Assembly (NCBI GenBank): GCA_036245805.1
Contig: BTRK01000004.1
Span: forward strand, 2,294,001-2,358,000
DNA length: 64,000 bases
Reading direction: 5' to 3'
Source of the DNA: Pristionchus mayeri
Taxonomy: Eukaryota > Nematoda > Chromadorea > Rhabditida > Neodiplogasteridae
A model generated the notes under the pieces. It saw nothing but the letters and a program-made list of their open reading frames with translations, was not told the DNA's origin and did not search any database. Positions within the stretch are counted from its first letter, which is position 1, and every line of letters begins with the position of its first letter. A program made the translations under genes and the position numbers. Below are positions 25,601 to 36,100 of this stretch, one piece after another.

Positions 25601-28600
25601 GGTTGGTTTGACAAAATCAGCATGTTATCGATTTTTTTTATCTACAACTTACAAAAGGGTATAAATCGATTAATTTTGATCGTAGCGAGAAAATTTTGTA
25701 CTGAATTATATTCGCATTGACGTGCTTTACATCTTTGCCAGCAACATGCAAAGCGTATGTATTGATTTTCATATCGATTTCCCCGAAAAACTGTTCGATC
25801 TACCCATAAATCGATGTTTTGAGTATCATATGAGAGGAATCGCAATAGAATCGACCACGCCGCGGCGGTAGGAAACAAATGTGTCCTATCCGGCAACAAA
25901 TTGACCCACAAGTATTTCAAATGATGCTCTTTCAAACTGCGTCGTCAGAATTTTGATATCGGTCGTCATCGTCGAGATTCGGAAGGCCAAACTTGGTACT
26001 ATCACTTTTCGACAGTCAAATCGGGCGCACTTAAATAATCATAACTTTCTTTAAAATGAAGCTAGAAAGTCGTTCTTTATTTCAGCTGAGAACTGCCATC
26101 ATGCGCTACAACTTTTATGTTGACGTCATCATTACTGGATCTGGTGCGGGGCGGTCGGGTGCACCAAAAATGATGCGGGGCGGTCGGGTGCACCAAAAAT
26201 GACGTATCTTTGGAAATCGGAAAAACATATTGGGTTATCATGCTTAAGTTGTAGTCCATGCATTGACCTAACTCCATGCCAAACAGTAGGGCAATCTGGA
26301 GATGGAAAAAGAAAAAGCGCTCACTTTTGTGCGGCGACCCCAAAATGAGTTCTGGACAAGAGTACTTCCGTATCTTCAATTGGCCTTATTTGGGCTCAAA
26401 ATCATTCAAAAACAACCAAAACAATATTATAAGTTTCTACTCCCCATATTATAGCACTTCCATTGGTCATAAATGGTCATCTGACCGAAAATGCGAAATT
26501 CTGTGCTTTGACCAATTTCAACACGCAGGATGGGCCCAGGTACACTAATTGGGTTCCAAATAATGTGAATACAAACCACGGAACAGCTCAAAGAAAAAGG
26601 GCTCCTGAAAAAAGGATATTTCACCTGAAGAATCCAAGGAAAGACGCAAAACTGTGCCCATGGTCAACGTAGACCTAGAAAGTCGGCTTATCGATATGAA
26701 TATAGAGCACGATGAGCTAAACATTTCATCTGTTAAAAGTGAGTCTATATCTATTCGTTGAAGCTTGCTACATCGCCAGGAAGTTGGCTAGAAACGGGCT
26801 AGAATTCCCCGAGAGCGCGCGCTCTAACCGTCTGCCGCTCTCGCCTCCTGACCTCCCTCTCCCTCCCCTCTATTTAGCGCTCTCCCCGGCGCGTTTCCCG
26901 TCGTTTTTGGCAAACTTCCAGGCGTTGGAGCAAGCTTCAACGAATAGATAGAAGCTCACTTCCAACAGCTAAAATGTTCAGCTCATCGTGCTCTACATTT
27001 ATATACATAAGCCGAGTCTCTAGGTCTACTTTGACCTTGGGCACAGTTTTGCGTCTTTCCTTGGATTCTTCAGGTGAAATATCCTCTTTTCAGGAGCCCT
27101 TTTTCTTTGAGCTGTTCCGAGGGATGTTTTCACATTATTTGAAACCCATTTAGTGAATTTAGTGAACATCCCGCATGTTGAAATTGGTCAAAATACCGAA
27201 TTTCACATTTTCGGTCGGGTGACCATTTATGACCAATGGAAGTGATATAATATGGGGAGTAGAAACTTATAATGTTGTTTTGGATGTTTTAAAATGATTT
27301 TGAGCCCAAATGAGGCCAATTGAAGATACGGAAGTACTCTTGTCCAGAACTCATTTTGGAGTCGCCGCACAAAAGTGAGCGCTTTTTCTTTTTCCATCTC
27401 CAGATTGCCCTACTTTTTGGCGTGAAGTTAGGACAATGCATGGACTACCACTTAAGCATGATAACCCAATATGTTTTTCCGATTTCCAAAGATACGTCAT
27501 TTTTGATGCACCCGACCGCCCCGTACCAGGGTGAGATCCGGGAATGATGACGTCAACAAAAAAGTTGTAGCGCATGATGGTAGCTCTCATTTGAAACAAA
27601 GAACGACTTTCTAGCGTCTTTTTAAAGAAAGTTATGATTATTTAAGTGCACCCGATTTGACTGTCGAAAAGTGATAGTACCAAGTTTGGCCTTCCGAATC
27701 TCGACGATGACGACCGATATCAAAATTCTGACGACGCAGTTTGAAAGATCATCATTTGAAATACTTGTGGGTCAATTTGTTGCCGGACAGGACACATTTT
27801 TTTCCTACCGCCGCCCACCCCCTTAAAATGGTCGATTCTCTCGTGATTCGCCTCATATATCAAATACAAAGGGTTTTATTGCACCAGTGGATTCTCTAGA
27901 CAAAATTAGAGGTTGTTCACGTTGAGCATTTTTCATATAAGTGGCACCCTACTATCGATTTACTATGGGATAAGATGAACTATTCTGGACTTGGTCGATT
28001 TTTTCGAGATATTGGTTTTTTGGTCGTATATTGGTTCAAAGTTGTCCAATCGCGCCCTTAAAAATTAAATAGATAGCTCTCGGAGAGACGAAAAAGAATG
28101 ACTAAGTGACATGAAGTGCTGAGAGTACGTGTTTTCGAGTTATCTGACGAAAACTGCTAAAAATGATCACACAATGTGTGTTTTCACACCTCTGCTCTAA
28201 TCCGTCGCTCATTTTGCAGTAGTATTACATTGTTGATATCTGAACACGCAAATACAATATAATTTTAATTCTGCACGTGAACAAACAGCATTATTTTTCA
28301 AGTTTCACCATATAAATTCGTTTTGCCATTTTAGGTTGGATGAGTATGAACAATTATGACTGGCGTTCCTTTGAATTTTTCAACTCAATGATAAAATATG
28401 ATTGCATATGTGTGCTAAGGCATCATAAATGTAATACTACTGCAAAATGAGCGACGGATTAGAGCAGAGGTGTGAAAACGCACATTGTGTGATCATTTTT
28501 AGCAGTTTTCGTCAGATAACTCGAAAACACGTACTCTCAGCACTTCATGTCACTTAGTCATTCTTTTTCGTCTCTCCGAGAGCTATCTATTTCATTTTTA

Positions 28601-30345
28601 AGGGCGCAATTGGACAACTTTGAACCAATATACGACCAAAAAACCAATATCTCGAAAAAATCGACCAAGTCCAGAATAGTTCATCTTATCCCATAGTAAA
28701 TCGATAGTAGGGTGCCACTTATATGAAAAATGCTCAACGTGAACAACCTCTTATTTTGTCTGGAGAATCCACTGGTGCAATAAAACCATTTGTATTTGAT
28801 ATATGTGATGCTCAAAACATCGATTTATGGGTAGATCGAACAGTTTTTCGGGGAAATCGATATGAAAATCAATACATACGCTTTGCATGTTGCTGGCAAA
28901 GATGTAAATCACGTCAATGCGAATATAATTCAGTGCAAAATTTTCTCGCTACGATCAAAATTAATCGATTTATACCCTTTTGTAAGTTGTAGATAAAAAA
29001 AATCGATAACATGCTGATTTTGTCAAACCAACCGGATAGGCCGTCTTCGGACCCCTACTGGTATCCACAAATCGAGTTTGAACGAAATCGGTGACATAAA
29101 ATATTTTCTAGTAGCAAAAGGAGCTCTTTTTCCTACACTTTTACAGGAAACTCGTGATAATGTTAGTACATGTGTGCTCTACATAGCGCTCATGGCATCG
29201 CACCATATCAATCAGTAATTCCTATGAGGCAACATTTCAAATTCTGAGAATTGCAATTTCTTCAGAACTTTTCAATTGATAACTACTCCGGCTCAGAAAT
29301 AATTGCGCCGCTACAACACCATTTTCGAGAATTGTGATGACTAGCTATCCTACTACGGCGAGTGATCGGCATCAACCGTAAAACAAACTGAGAAAATAGG
29401 CTCGCATTCCGGAATAATGGGATACTGCATCTGTCAGATTGTGAACATTTTCACAGAGAGTTTTAGCTGGATGAGCTTGGGGTCTCACATGAAACATAAT
29501 CAGAAGTACCTACCACGAGGAAGCTACCGTAGCAAGTTCATAAAGAATTATCTTTCCATTCGAGAGATTTTGCAATTATGGATTTGAACCTCAAATTTGA
29601 ACGACGAAATCGGCCTTTTTCGCCTCACTAGAAATCAGTGGAAGCCCGAAACTCCAATTTAACGTGTTCAATGGAAGCATCCACTCTTACTCATCAGTTT
29701 CTCTGAAGGATGGGAGCTGTATAGAATTCGTTTAGTTTTAGCGATGATTTCTGTTGAAAACCCAAAACATGGTAATTTTGCTAATTTTCCGTTATCAATG
29801 TTTTTCTACAGAATGCCATTGGATCGATCGGGTAGAAACCAGCCATTGTTATGACCTATCACTGTCTCAAATAATACCCAGGTGGTATTTGATTCAGAAG
29901 AAGGATCCTCAAGAAAATATGCAAAATTCCTTGTAACGAAACTTTTGCACCAACCTGATATTTTTGGATGCGCTACGTACCTGAGACATAAACACAGGGA
30001 CCAAGGTAGACGTGCCCGATGGCGCTACGAGCGGGAATAAGTCTCAGATAAAAGGAGTTTGCTTTTAATTGAAAAATAACACTTACCGATCCATTACCAT
30101 GAACATTGTAAAGGAGCTCAGAGTATCGACAATCGCCGAAGTGATGAGAAAAACTTTGTAAGACCTACAAATAATGAAATAAGCAAATGAAACACATGTG
30201 GGATATACCTCAAGCTTTGCGGTGACCGCAGTACAACAGCTAGAAGAAGCAAAATGTTGAATATGAAAGCCGGAATATCGACGATGGAGTGGTGAATCAT
30301 CGATGAAATGTCATGCCAGGGAATTGGCGAGGGCATGTAGCGCAT
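22604..30345 (-). CDS. Srd-type 7TM chemoreceptor, 326 aa, 11 exons
   Basis: Predicted chemosensory receptor of the nematode Srd family. Exons: 30345-30209, 30164-30087, 30042-29981, 25342-25240, 25157-25088, 24975-24879, 24823-24723, 24663-24607, 24438-24283, 24145-24081, 22658-22604. All phases agree over 981 nt. Seen in order: TM1 with FIFNILLLLAVV then RSPQSLR; TM2 with SAIVD; the Srd mark LGPC; TM3 ending FFFRLYILG; TM4; loop DDPGDVR with RPEY; TM5; cytoplasmic MHKTLTK; TM6 LTLQSMLPVFF; TM7 SPMITLY with KPYK; short polar tail. ATG 30345 is the first in frame after an upstream stop. Intron 3 is 4.6 kb, intron 10 is 1.4 kb and intron 8 holds a MITE. The acceptor of exon 9 is doubtful: the expected TTCAG reads TTCAT, so the model uses an upstream AG inside the MITE and gains 14 residues. 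The gene may be functional, altered or newly broken. Confidence 0.75.
22800..24054. mobile_element. 1.25-kb palindromic element in intron 10 of the Srd gene
   Basis: Both ends carry CACGTGTATCACGAG and its complement, and the arms pair over most of their length about an axis near 23425. Inner parts also pair (around 23283-23335 with 23505-23555). No protein domain is recognisable. The opposed frames at 22704-22994 and 23724-24155 are the two arms read on opposite strands. Confidence 0.88.
24422..24606. mobile_element. Small foldback element supplying splice signals
   Basis: Inverted ends CGGCACTAGGTCGGATGA and its near complement bound about 185 bp in intron 8 of the Srd gene. The right terminus, read on the minus strand, begins GTGAGT and serves as the exon 8 donor. 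The left terminal repeat contains the AG (minus strand, 24439-24440) that is the only acceptor consistent with the reading frame of exon 9. No target duplication is clear. Confidence 0.75.
25390..29960. mobile_element. Mariner-type terminal inverted repeats bounding a 4.6-kb insertion
   Basis: The ends carry GTTGGTGCAAAAGTTTCGTT (from 25393) and its complement (ending near 29954), with TA next to both. The motif GGTTGGTGCAAAAGT is typical of mariner-family termini. No transposase frame is recognisable in the roughly 0.9 kb left outside the inner palindromes, mainly 29160-29930. The element nearly fills intron 3 of the Srd gene. Without it about 74 bp of intron would remain, so it is a clean insertion into a normal small intron. 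Confidence 0.72.
25490..29157. repeat. Nested inverted repeats, three-armed palindrome
   Basis: Three sets of arms can be read. Outer arms pair 25490-25830 with 28810-29157. Between them sit two side-by-side palindromes: about 25840-27840 (axis near 26850) and about 27840-28810 (axis near 28330). The paired order A-B-B'-D-D'-A' would fold into a cloverleaf-like structure. Arms are highly similar but not identical, so this is not a simple assembly mirror. The frames inside are arm-derived and I call no gene. Confidence 0.85.
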
Positions 30346-30655
30346 GGCACCATGCAACGATTGATTCAAATAAAATTACGGTAGGAGAGAGATTATCACC
30401 GGAAGAAAGCTGTACGATACGGAATAGCAAAAGGCCTCGTTTCTCGGAATATTTATTTTGCCCATAGCTGTCTTTACATAAGATAGTTACCGACACTTGT
30501 TCTCTAACGAACTGATAGACACCAGCTGTATAGGCGAATAGAAATCACCACTGAGGTGGTTGTTTTCTCTACGCTTGCTTGTACTTAGAGCAATTTAATG
30601 AAAATATATTCTGGATAACGAACACGGTGAACCATAGGGTGCATACAAATTGTAA

Positions 30656-31194
30656 TTACAAAAATAACGATGGATAGTATAGACCTTCACAGGTCTTTGG
30701 ATGGCTCCAAGGAGTGTAGTCCGCAGGGGTTACGTCGTATCCCGTGATTTTTCTGCAATAAAAGGTCTCACCAAATGACCATTTTGAAAATATATAATTT
30801 TTATTAATATAAATTATCATGTTCTTGCTCACCCGCAAATGAGTCTGCATATGATTGCATTTGCGAGAGGGTCGTTGAATTCGGCAATTTCGGCGAGGAA
30901 GATCGGGTTTCGGTGGTTGTTGTACAAACAGTCGCTGATCTTGGGATGGCTCGAGTTGATAAAGATGCGTCCTCTGGAGTTGAATTGGCAATTACGGCAC
31001 TGAAAAGAAGTAGCTGCTAAAGATGCTGTTCTTATGAGCAAACCAGAGCAATTGAAAGAGCGATCCGATCTACTTACTCCAATCTCCTCCTTGGAGAAGA
31101 CATACTCATTGGCAGGCATCGAATAGGACTGCATGAATGAGTGAAGAACGGCCAAGTAGAACAAGATCCAAAGGGCCATACTGAACAAATTCAT
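30656..31194 (-). CDS. Small secreted cysteine-containing protein, 126 aa, unknown function
   Basis: Exons 31194-31078, 30999-30833 and 30752-30656 join in frame (phases 0 and 2) to 381 nt. The first about 25 residues, MNLFSMALWILFYLAVLHSF, form a convincing signal peptide or anchor. The mature part has CRNC, then a single C, then CRLIC and a final C, with many Asn, Ile and Pro residues, and ends YYPSLFL. The splice sites GTAAGT/TTTCAG and GTGAGC/CTGCAG are canonical. I do not recognise the family; the spaced cysteines suggest a small disulfide-bonded extracellular domain. It lies between the Srd gene and the EGF gene, all on the same strand but well separated, so an operon is unlikely. Confidence 0.75.
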
Positions 31195-31262
31195 GACTAA
31201 TCATATTTAAACATAAATAACGAAGGATAGATAAAAAAAAAGGTGGAAACAATCGCGAAAGC

Positions 31263-31355
31263 GAGCAATGTTCTGAATATCTTCAGTTTGCACGCTCTCT
31301 CGCCGGTCAGAGAGAAGAGAGAGCGTGCAAACTGAAGAGAGTCAAACGATTGCTC
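31263..31355. mobile_element. MITE family A, copy 2, with 8-bp target duplication
   Basis: A 93-bp foldback starting GAGCAATG and ending GATTGCTC, with direct repeats GCGAAAGC on both sides (31255-31262 and 31356-31363). Confidence 0.9.
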
Positions 31356-32173
31356 GCGAAAGCACAGACTATCTTCGAGGGCCGAATATCCCCTTCCCTC
31401 TGAATACATCATCCCTCCATCCTATCACACACTTGACCCTCTCTACTACCCTTCCCTCCAAGGGAGGGTCAACTCTATCTTCCCCCTTTCCCTGACTAGT
31501 GACAGATGTGACCTTCCGAGTAACGGTGCAGCGAACATATGGCCATTTGGAGTTTTATTTCATTCTTCTGTGGAAATCGAAAACATTTTCGAATTGGAGG
31601 CAAGAAAACATGAATAGTTAAGCAAAATATATTTATTATATTCGAATGCCATCAGGGATTTTTTCAAATTTAGAGCGAAACTGTTCTGATTTTATCTAGA
31701 AAAGGAATATGAAAACATGGAATACAATAATAGTGAGCTACAGTTACATTACTCAACCGAATTTATCTAACAATAAAACTATGAAACCTCTATAAATTGC
31801 CTTTCACAGGTCGACCATCTCCTGGTAACGGAGAGAGGAGGGTGTAAATGATTGAGAGAAAGAAAGAGAGAGGGAGGAGAGGAGAGAGACCAAGACTGCC
31901 CTGGTCAATGTGACCGAGCCTAGTGACCTAGACTGTTATCTTCCTGCGGAGAGAGATTGCGAGAGAGAGACAGAGAGATAGAGAGAGATTGAGGGAATGA
32001 GCACAAGAGCTAGAGGATCACCTAGATGAGCAAAAGCTCAATACCAGGATGGCAATTCAGCACAAATGTAGTGGAATGAGCTCAGTGTGAATCAAATTAT
32101 TATTATTTATTCAGAACTGCAGTTGAAGTAAATATATGAGAACTATTATTCCAAGATGACTTGATTAAAACGA
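31356..32173. other. Intergenic, with purine-rich low-complexity tract
   Basis: No gene seen. A GA-rich low-complexity stretch occupies about 31845-32000 (repeated GAGAGA blocks). The interval includes the 5' side of the small secreted gene and the region 3' of the EGF gene. Confidence 0.6.
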
Positions 32174-32179
32174 TTTATT
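32174..32179 (-). terminator. Polyadenylation signal AATAAA for the EGF gene
   Basis: AATAAA on the minus strand starts 11 bp past the stop codon at 32190, implying a very short 3' untranslated region. Confidence 0.55.
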
Positions 32180-32189
32180 ACGCAACTAT

Positions 32190-33110
32190 TTACATGTTGT
32201 AATAATTGACTTTGTCTCCTTCGACCATCATGAGTCGGAACTCGGGCAGAGGCGCGCAATATCCCGGGTTGGGCGGATTATGACCGACGATCTCGCCGAT
32301 TTGCTGACTGAAATTCCATGTTTTATGTCGTATACATAACACATAACTGTTGAGCCTTTAATCCGTAAAGTTCCCGTATCGTATATACGATAGGCACTCA
32401 CGTGGGGAACTCGCTCAGCTTGGCTTTGATGGGGCACCACGGGCCGGCGTCACTCATCGTCGCTTTCGCTCCATCGGGACACACAACCTTGTCTTCCTTG
32501 TCTGAAAGGAATCGTGCGTTCTTATTTTTGCAGAAAGATAAGAAATGCGAGAGTGGAAGGAAGCAGCACCAAGGCAGGGTCCGTAGTAGTTGAACATGGG
32601 GTTGGCGGTGAAGTTTTCGGGCTTATCAGCGAGGAAGCAGCAATCACACTTCACTTTCACCGCGAACTCGTACATTGCCTGAATCGCTGGTGATAATCAA
32701 TTGTTCGGTGTACCATTTTCATTTGGTATTACCGAACTGAACGAGGCGTCTGGCATCAGGATAAATGTGTGAATATATGTAAATTGCCGACCTGTTCGCT
32801 CTCGAAGGACATGAAGGCGGCGAGCTTCTGGTCGAAGAGTCGCGAGCAGACGCGTTTGTCCTGGCCGAGTCCCTTGATCTTCGTGGGATTACCCTCGCAG
32901 TCGGCGAACCACGAGGTGATCTTAGTGCACAGGAGGCCTGAAGATATTTCGTTTCTTATGGTATTGGACACCAAGCAGATATTAATCAATGTAGAACAAA
33001 AGATGACCTTGGCACTTGCACGTGTTCTTGTCCACACTCGACACATCGCACACGACCGTATCCGAGCTGCACTGGTAGCTGCCGATGGTGTTGAAGCACT
33101 GCAAATGATT
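32190..33110 (-). other. Unique C-terminal domain of the EGF protein
   Basis: The last four or so exons leave the EGF pattern. They hold paired cysteines (CDCC), clustered Phe/Tyr/Pro and Asn, and a closing segment with NPPNPGYC. The last two exons are 32501-32402 and 32307-32190, joined in phase 2. Preserved frame across several introns argues for a real folded domain, which I do not recognise. Confidence 0.7.
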
Positions 33111-36100
33111 ACTGTAATAGTCTATCTGGACACTTCTTCAGAATCCGTGCCCGTGCTCACCTTGACGCAGTTCGGCCCCTGGCACTTGGATTCGTTGGCG
33201 CAGCAGATATCCGGTTGCTCCGTGCACTCGTTTATGTCGACGACGTCAATGACCACTTGAGTAATGTTATCTCGGACGATGCGATATCCGGCCTTGGGCT
33301 CGTATCGAGAGGTTGCTGGGTCGCAGATCACGTTGACATACTGTCCGTTATTCAAGAGCTGAGGAGGATACGCCTCTCCAGGTCCACACTCGCGGTCTGC
33401 AGAGAGGGTTATAATGAAAAACGTTGACGATTTCACTTTGTAAAGCCGGTAAATAAGCTTGCATGTACTCACTGATGCACTGTGCGGTGCCGTTGATGAC
33501 TCGCTCGGAGAAAGAGTGCTTGCACTTGCACTTGTTGTCCACACACTCGTAGTTGAGGTCGGTGCGGCAATCGGGGCAGGCGGGGTCTGAAGGAAGTTGC
33601 GCCGGTTTAGAACTAGGATAGGACAAAAAGAGTGCTCATGAAGTGGATCACTCACTAGGACAGCTGAATCCGTATCGCTTTAGCACCTTGATCTCCTTGC
33701 GCTCAGTGGGAGGTGCGCAAGTGCACTCGAAGCCCTGCAAATCGTGCTGCTAGTATTTCTCCGCAACATTAACGAACCTTGAGTTTTGGCTCGTAGGACG
33801 TTTGGTTGGAGAGGGTTTTGGGACTGAGGTTAAGGCACATGGGCATGAGGGTGTCGGAGAGGGGAAGGTCCATTTGGAGAGAGTTAAACTTGACGTTGGC
33901 GATGGCCTGTAATAAATTTACATCAATGATGTGAGTAATACATGTCCTCGGAAATTCGAAAGCATACGTTATAGTAGCAGAGGGCGTATCCTGAGGAGTT
34001 GTCCTTCGGTGTCACCATCCATTCCTCCCACGAGCCCTTGCACTGGCCATCCTTCACCTAGCAATCTTGACTTGAAAGACAATTTCAAACTGTGAATCGA
34101 TACAGTATTGAAATACCGAGAATGGTTTACCTTCTTCATGGTCTCTTCGTAGGCGGGGTCGACGGCGCACTCGTCCTTATCAACGCAAGTAATGTTCTTC
34201 TTGTCCTCCAAGATGTACTTCGCAGTGTACAGCTGGAACCGAGATCATCAAACCCGTTCTGTCGTGTTCTGAGCTTACATCTTTGCACTCGAGTTCGTAG
34301 GTGCCGGGTTTGTTCTTGCAGTTGACCGATTCTCTATCGTAAGGAGTCGAATCGTCGGTACACTCGTCGATATCCCCGCATTGATCGACGAGTCCGGGTT
34401 GTCTCTCATAACCAGGGAGGCATTCGCACACGTAGGCGGGTTTGTCCGGCAGCATCACACACTTGGTCGTCTTAGGGTCGCACTTGTTCTTGCCAGGCAC
34501 GCAGAGATCCTCGATCGTGCAGTTCTTGATGCCGTCGCCTGAAAGACGTCGCATGTTTAGTTCAAACGAAAGCATCCTCGAGTAAGTTTAGATAAGTTAT
34601 AGCAGACAGTGCACACTCACCCTTGTATCCGTCCTTGCAGATGCACTCGAATGATCCCTCGGTGTTCTTGCAGTTGGCATTCGGGTTGCACGGAGGAGGG
34701 GACAGCTTGCACTCATCCGTGTCTTCAAATACAACATAATCGAGCGAATCTCGAGAATACTCTAGGGATGAGGATAATGTATTCCACACTTACCCACGCA
34801 AGTTTTCTTGTCGCTTCCTAGAAGAAGTTCATATCCAGGAGCGCAGATGCACTCGTAGCTGGCGGGGATGTTGTGGCATTTATGGAGGACGCCGCAGATC
34901 GTCTTGTTCTTCTCGCACTCGTTCGTGTCTGAGTTACGTGTTTTAGCGATATATTATTTATGCGATGTTGCTGCAGATTTCATTTGAATACGATATTCCT
35001 CTTCGGGAGCACAGGGAATTAGTGAAGGATGTCATTTTTTGCTACCACTGATGTTGACATACCAACGCAGGCGAATGAGCTGTTTCCTTTCTCATATCCG
35101 GTCTTGCAGGGGCACTCGTAGGATCCGTCGGTGTCCTTGCAGTTTGTTGAAACGGCATCGCATTGGTTTGAAGCAGGGTCGTTGCACTCATTGATGTCTA
35201 AAAGCTCGCATTGGTATCATAACTTAAACCGTAGTATCCTGCTGAATACTCACTGATGCACTGCCCCTTCGTGCCTACTCCAGTGTATCCCGGTTTGCAA
35301 GTGCACTTGTATCCTCCCTGAGTGTCAGTGCAGATCGCATTGACATCGCAATTGTTCAGTGTCGGTTCAGCGCACTCGTTGATGTCTGCAAGTACCAGGC
35401 ATCGAACCATCATTGGAACCAGGATCCAAGCCGTGGTACTCACTCGTGCACCATGTTCCATTTCCGGAGTATCCCTGGTTGCAGACGCAGTTGTACTTGT
35501 CACCGGTAGAGTAGCAAGAGGCATATCGAGAGCAGGGAGTGGCAGAGGCACACAGATCGATCTGTTTGCACGGAGAGGAAATGATACCGAGACCGGCGTA
35601 TCCATCCTTGCACTGGCAGTAAATGCCTCCGTTCTGTAATTATAAGCTTATCGAAACTTGAGCAGGTCGTCATTGCGTCAGAATTCAGTATACCTTTTGA
35701 AGATCTTACATTTGTTGTATAGAACGAACCTGTCTGGTCTTGCACTCTGCGTGTGGTGTGCAGATGCTGCTTCCCTCGCACGTGAGAGGCAAGCAAGGGG
35801 CGGTGTTGTTGTCCTGTTTGGTTCCTGGGGTGCACGAGCACTCGTAGAAGGGAGGAAGCAGTTTCTCGACGCAGACTCCCTCTCCACAGATCTTGCTCTT
35901 CTTGCACGGTTCAGTGGGGAAGCACTGGTGGCCCTGAATGCAAAGGTATTGTATATGTTTTCTTCAGAAATACGGATGATCGTTAGCAACAGTGTGATAG
36001 GTCACCTTCATTTCATATCCGTCGTCGCAGATGCACTGGTATGTTCCAATCTCTCCAGTCTTGTACTGTGCTTGGACGACCTGGCACTTGGAGTTTGAGG

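Noticed and set aside
28723..28992. 89-residue frame with a mirror copy at 25642-25935
   Set aside because: Lies in the outer arms of the nested palindrome; the mirrored pair is explained by inverted repeats.
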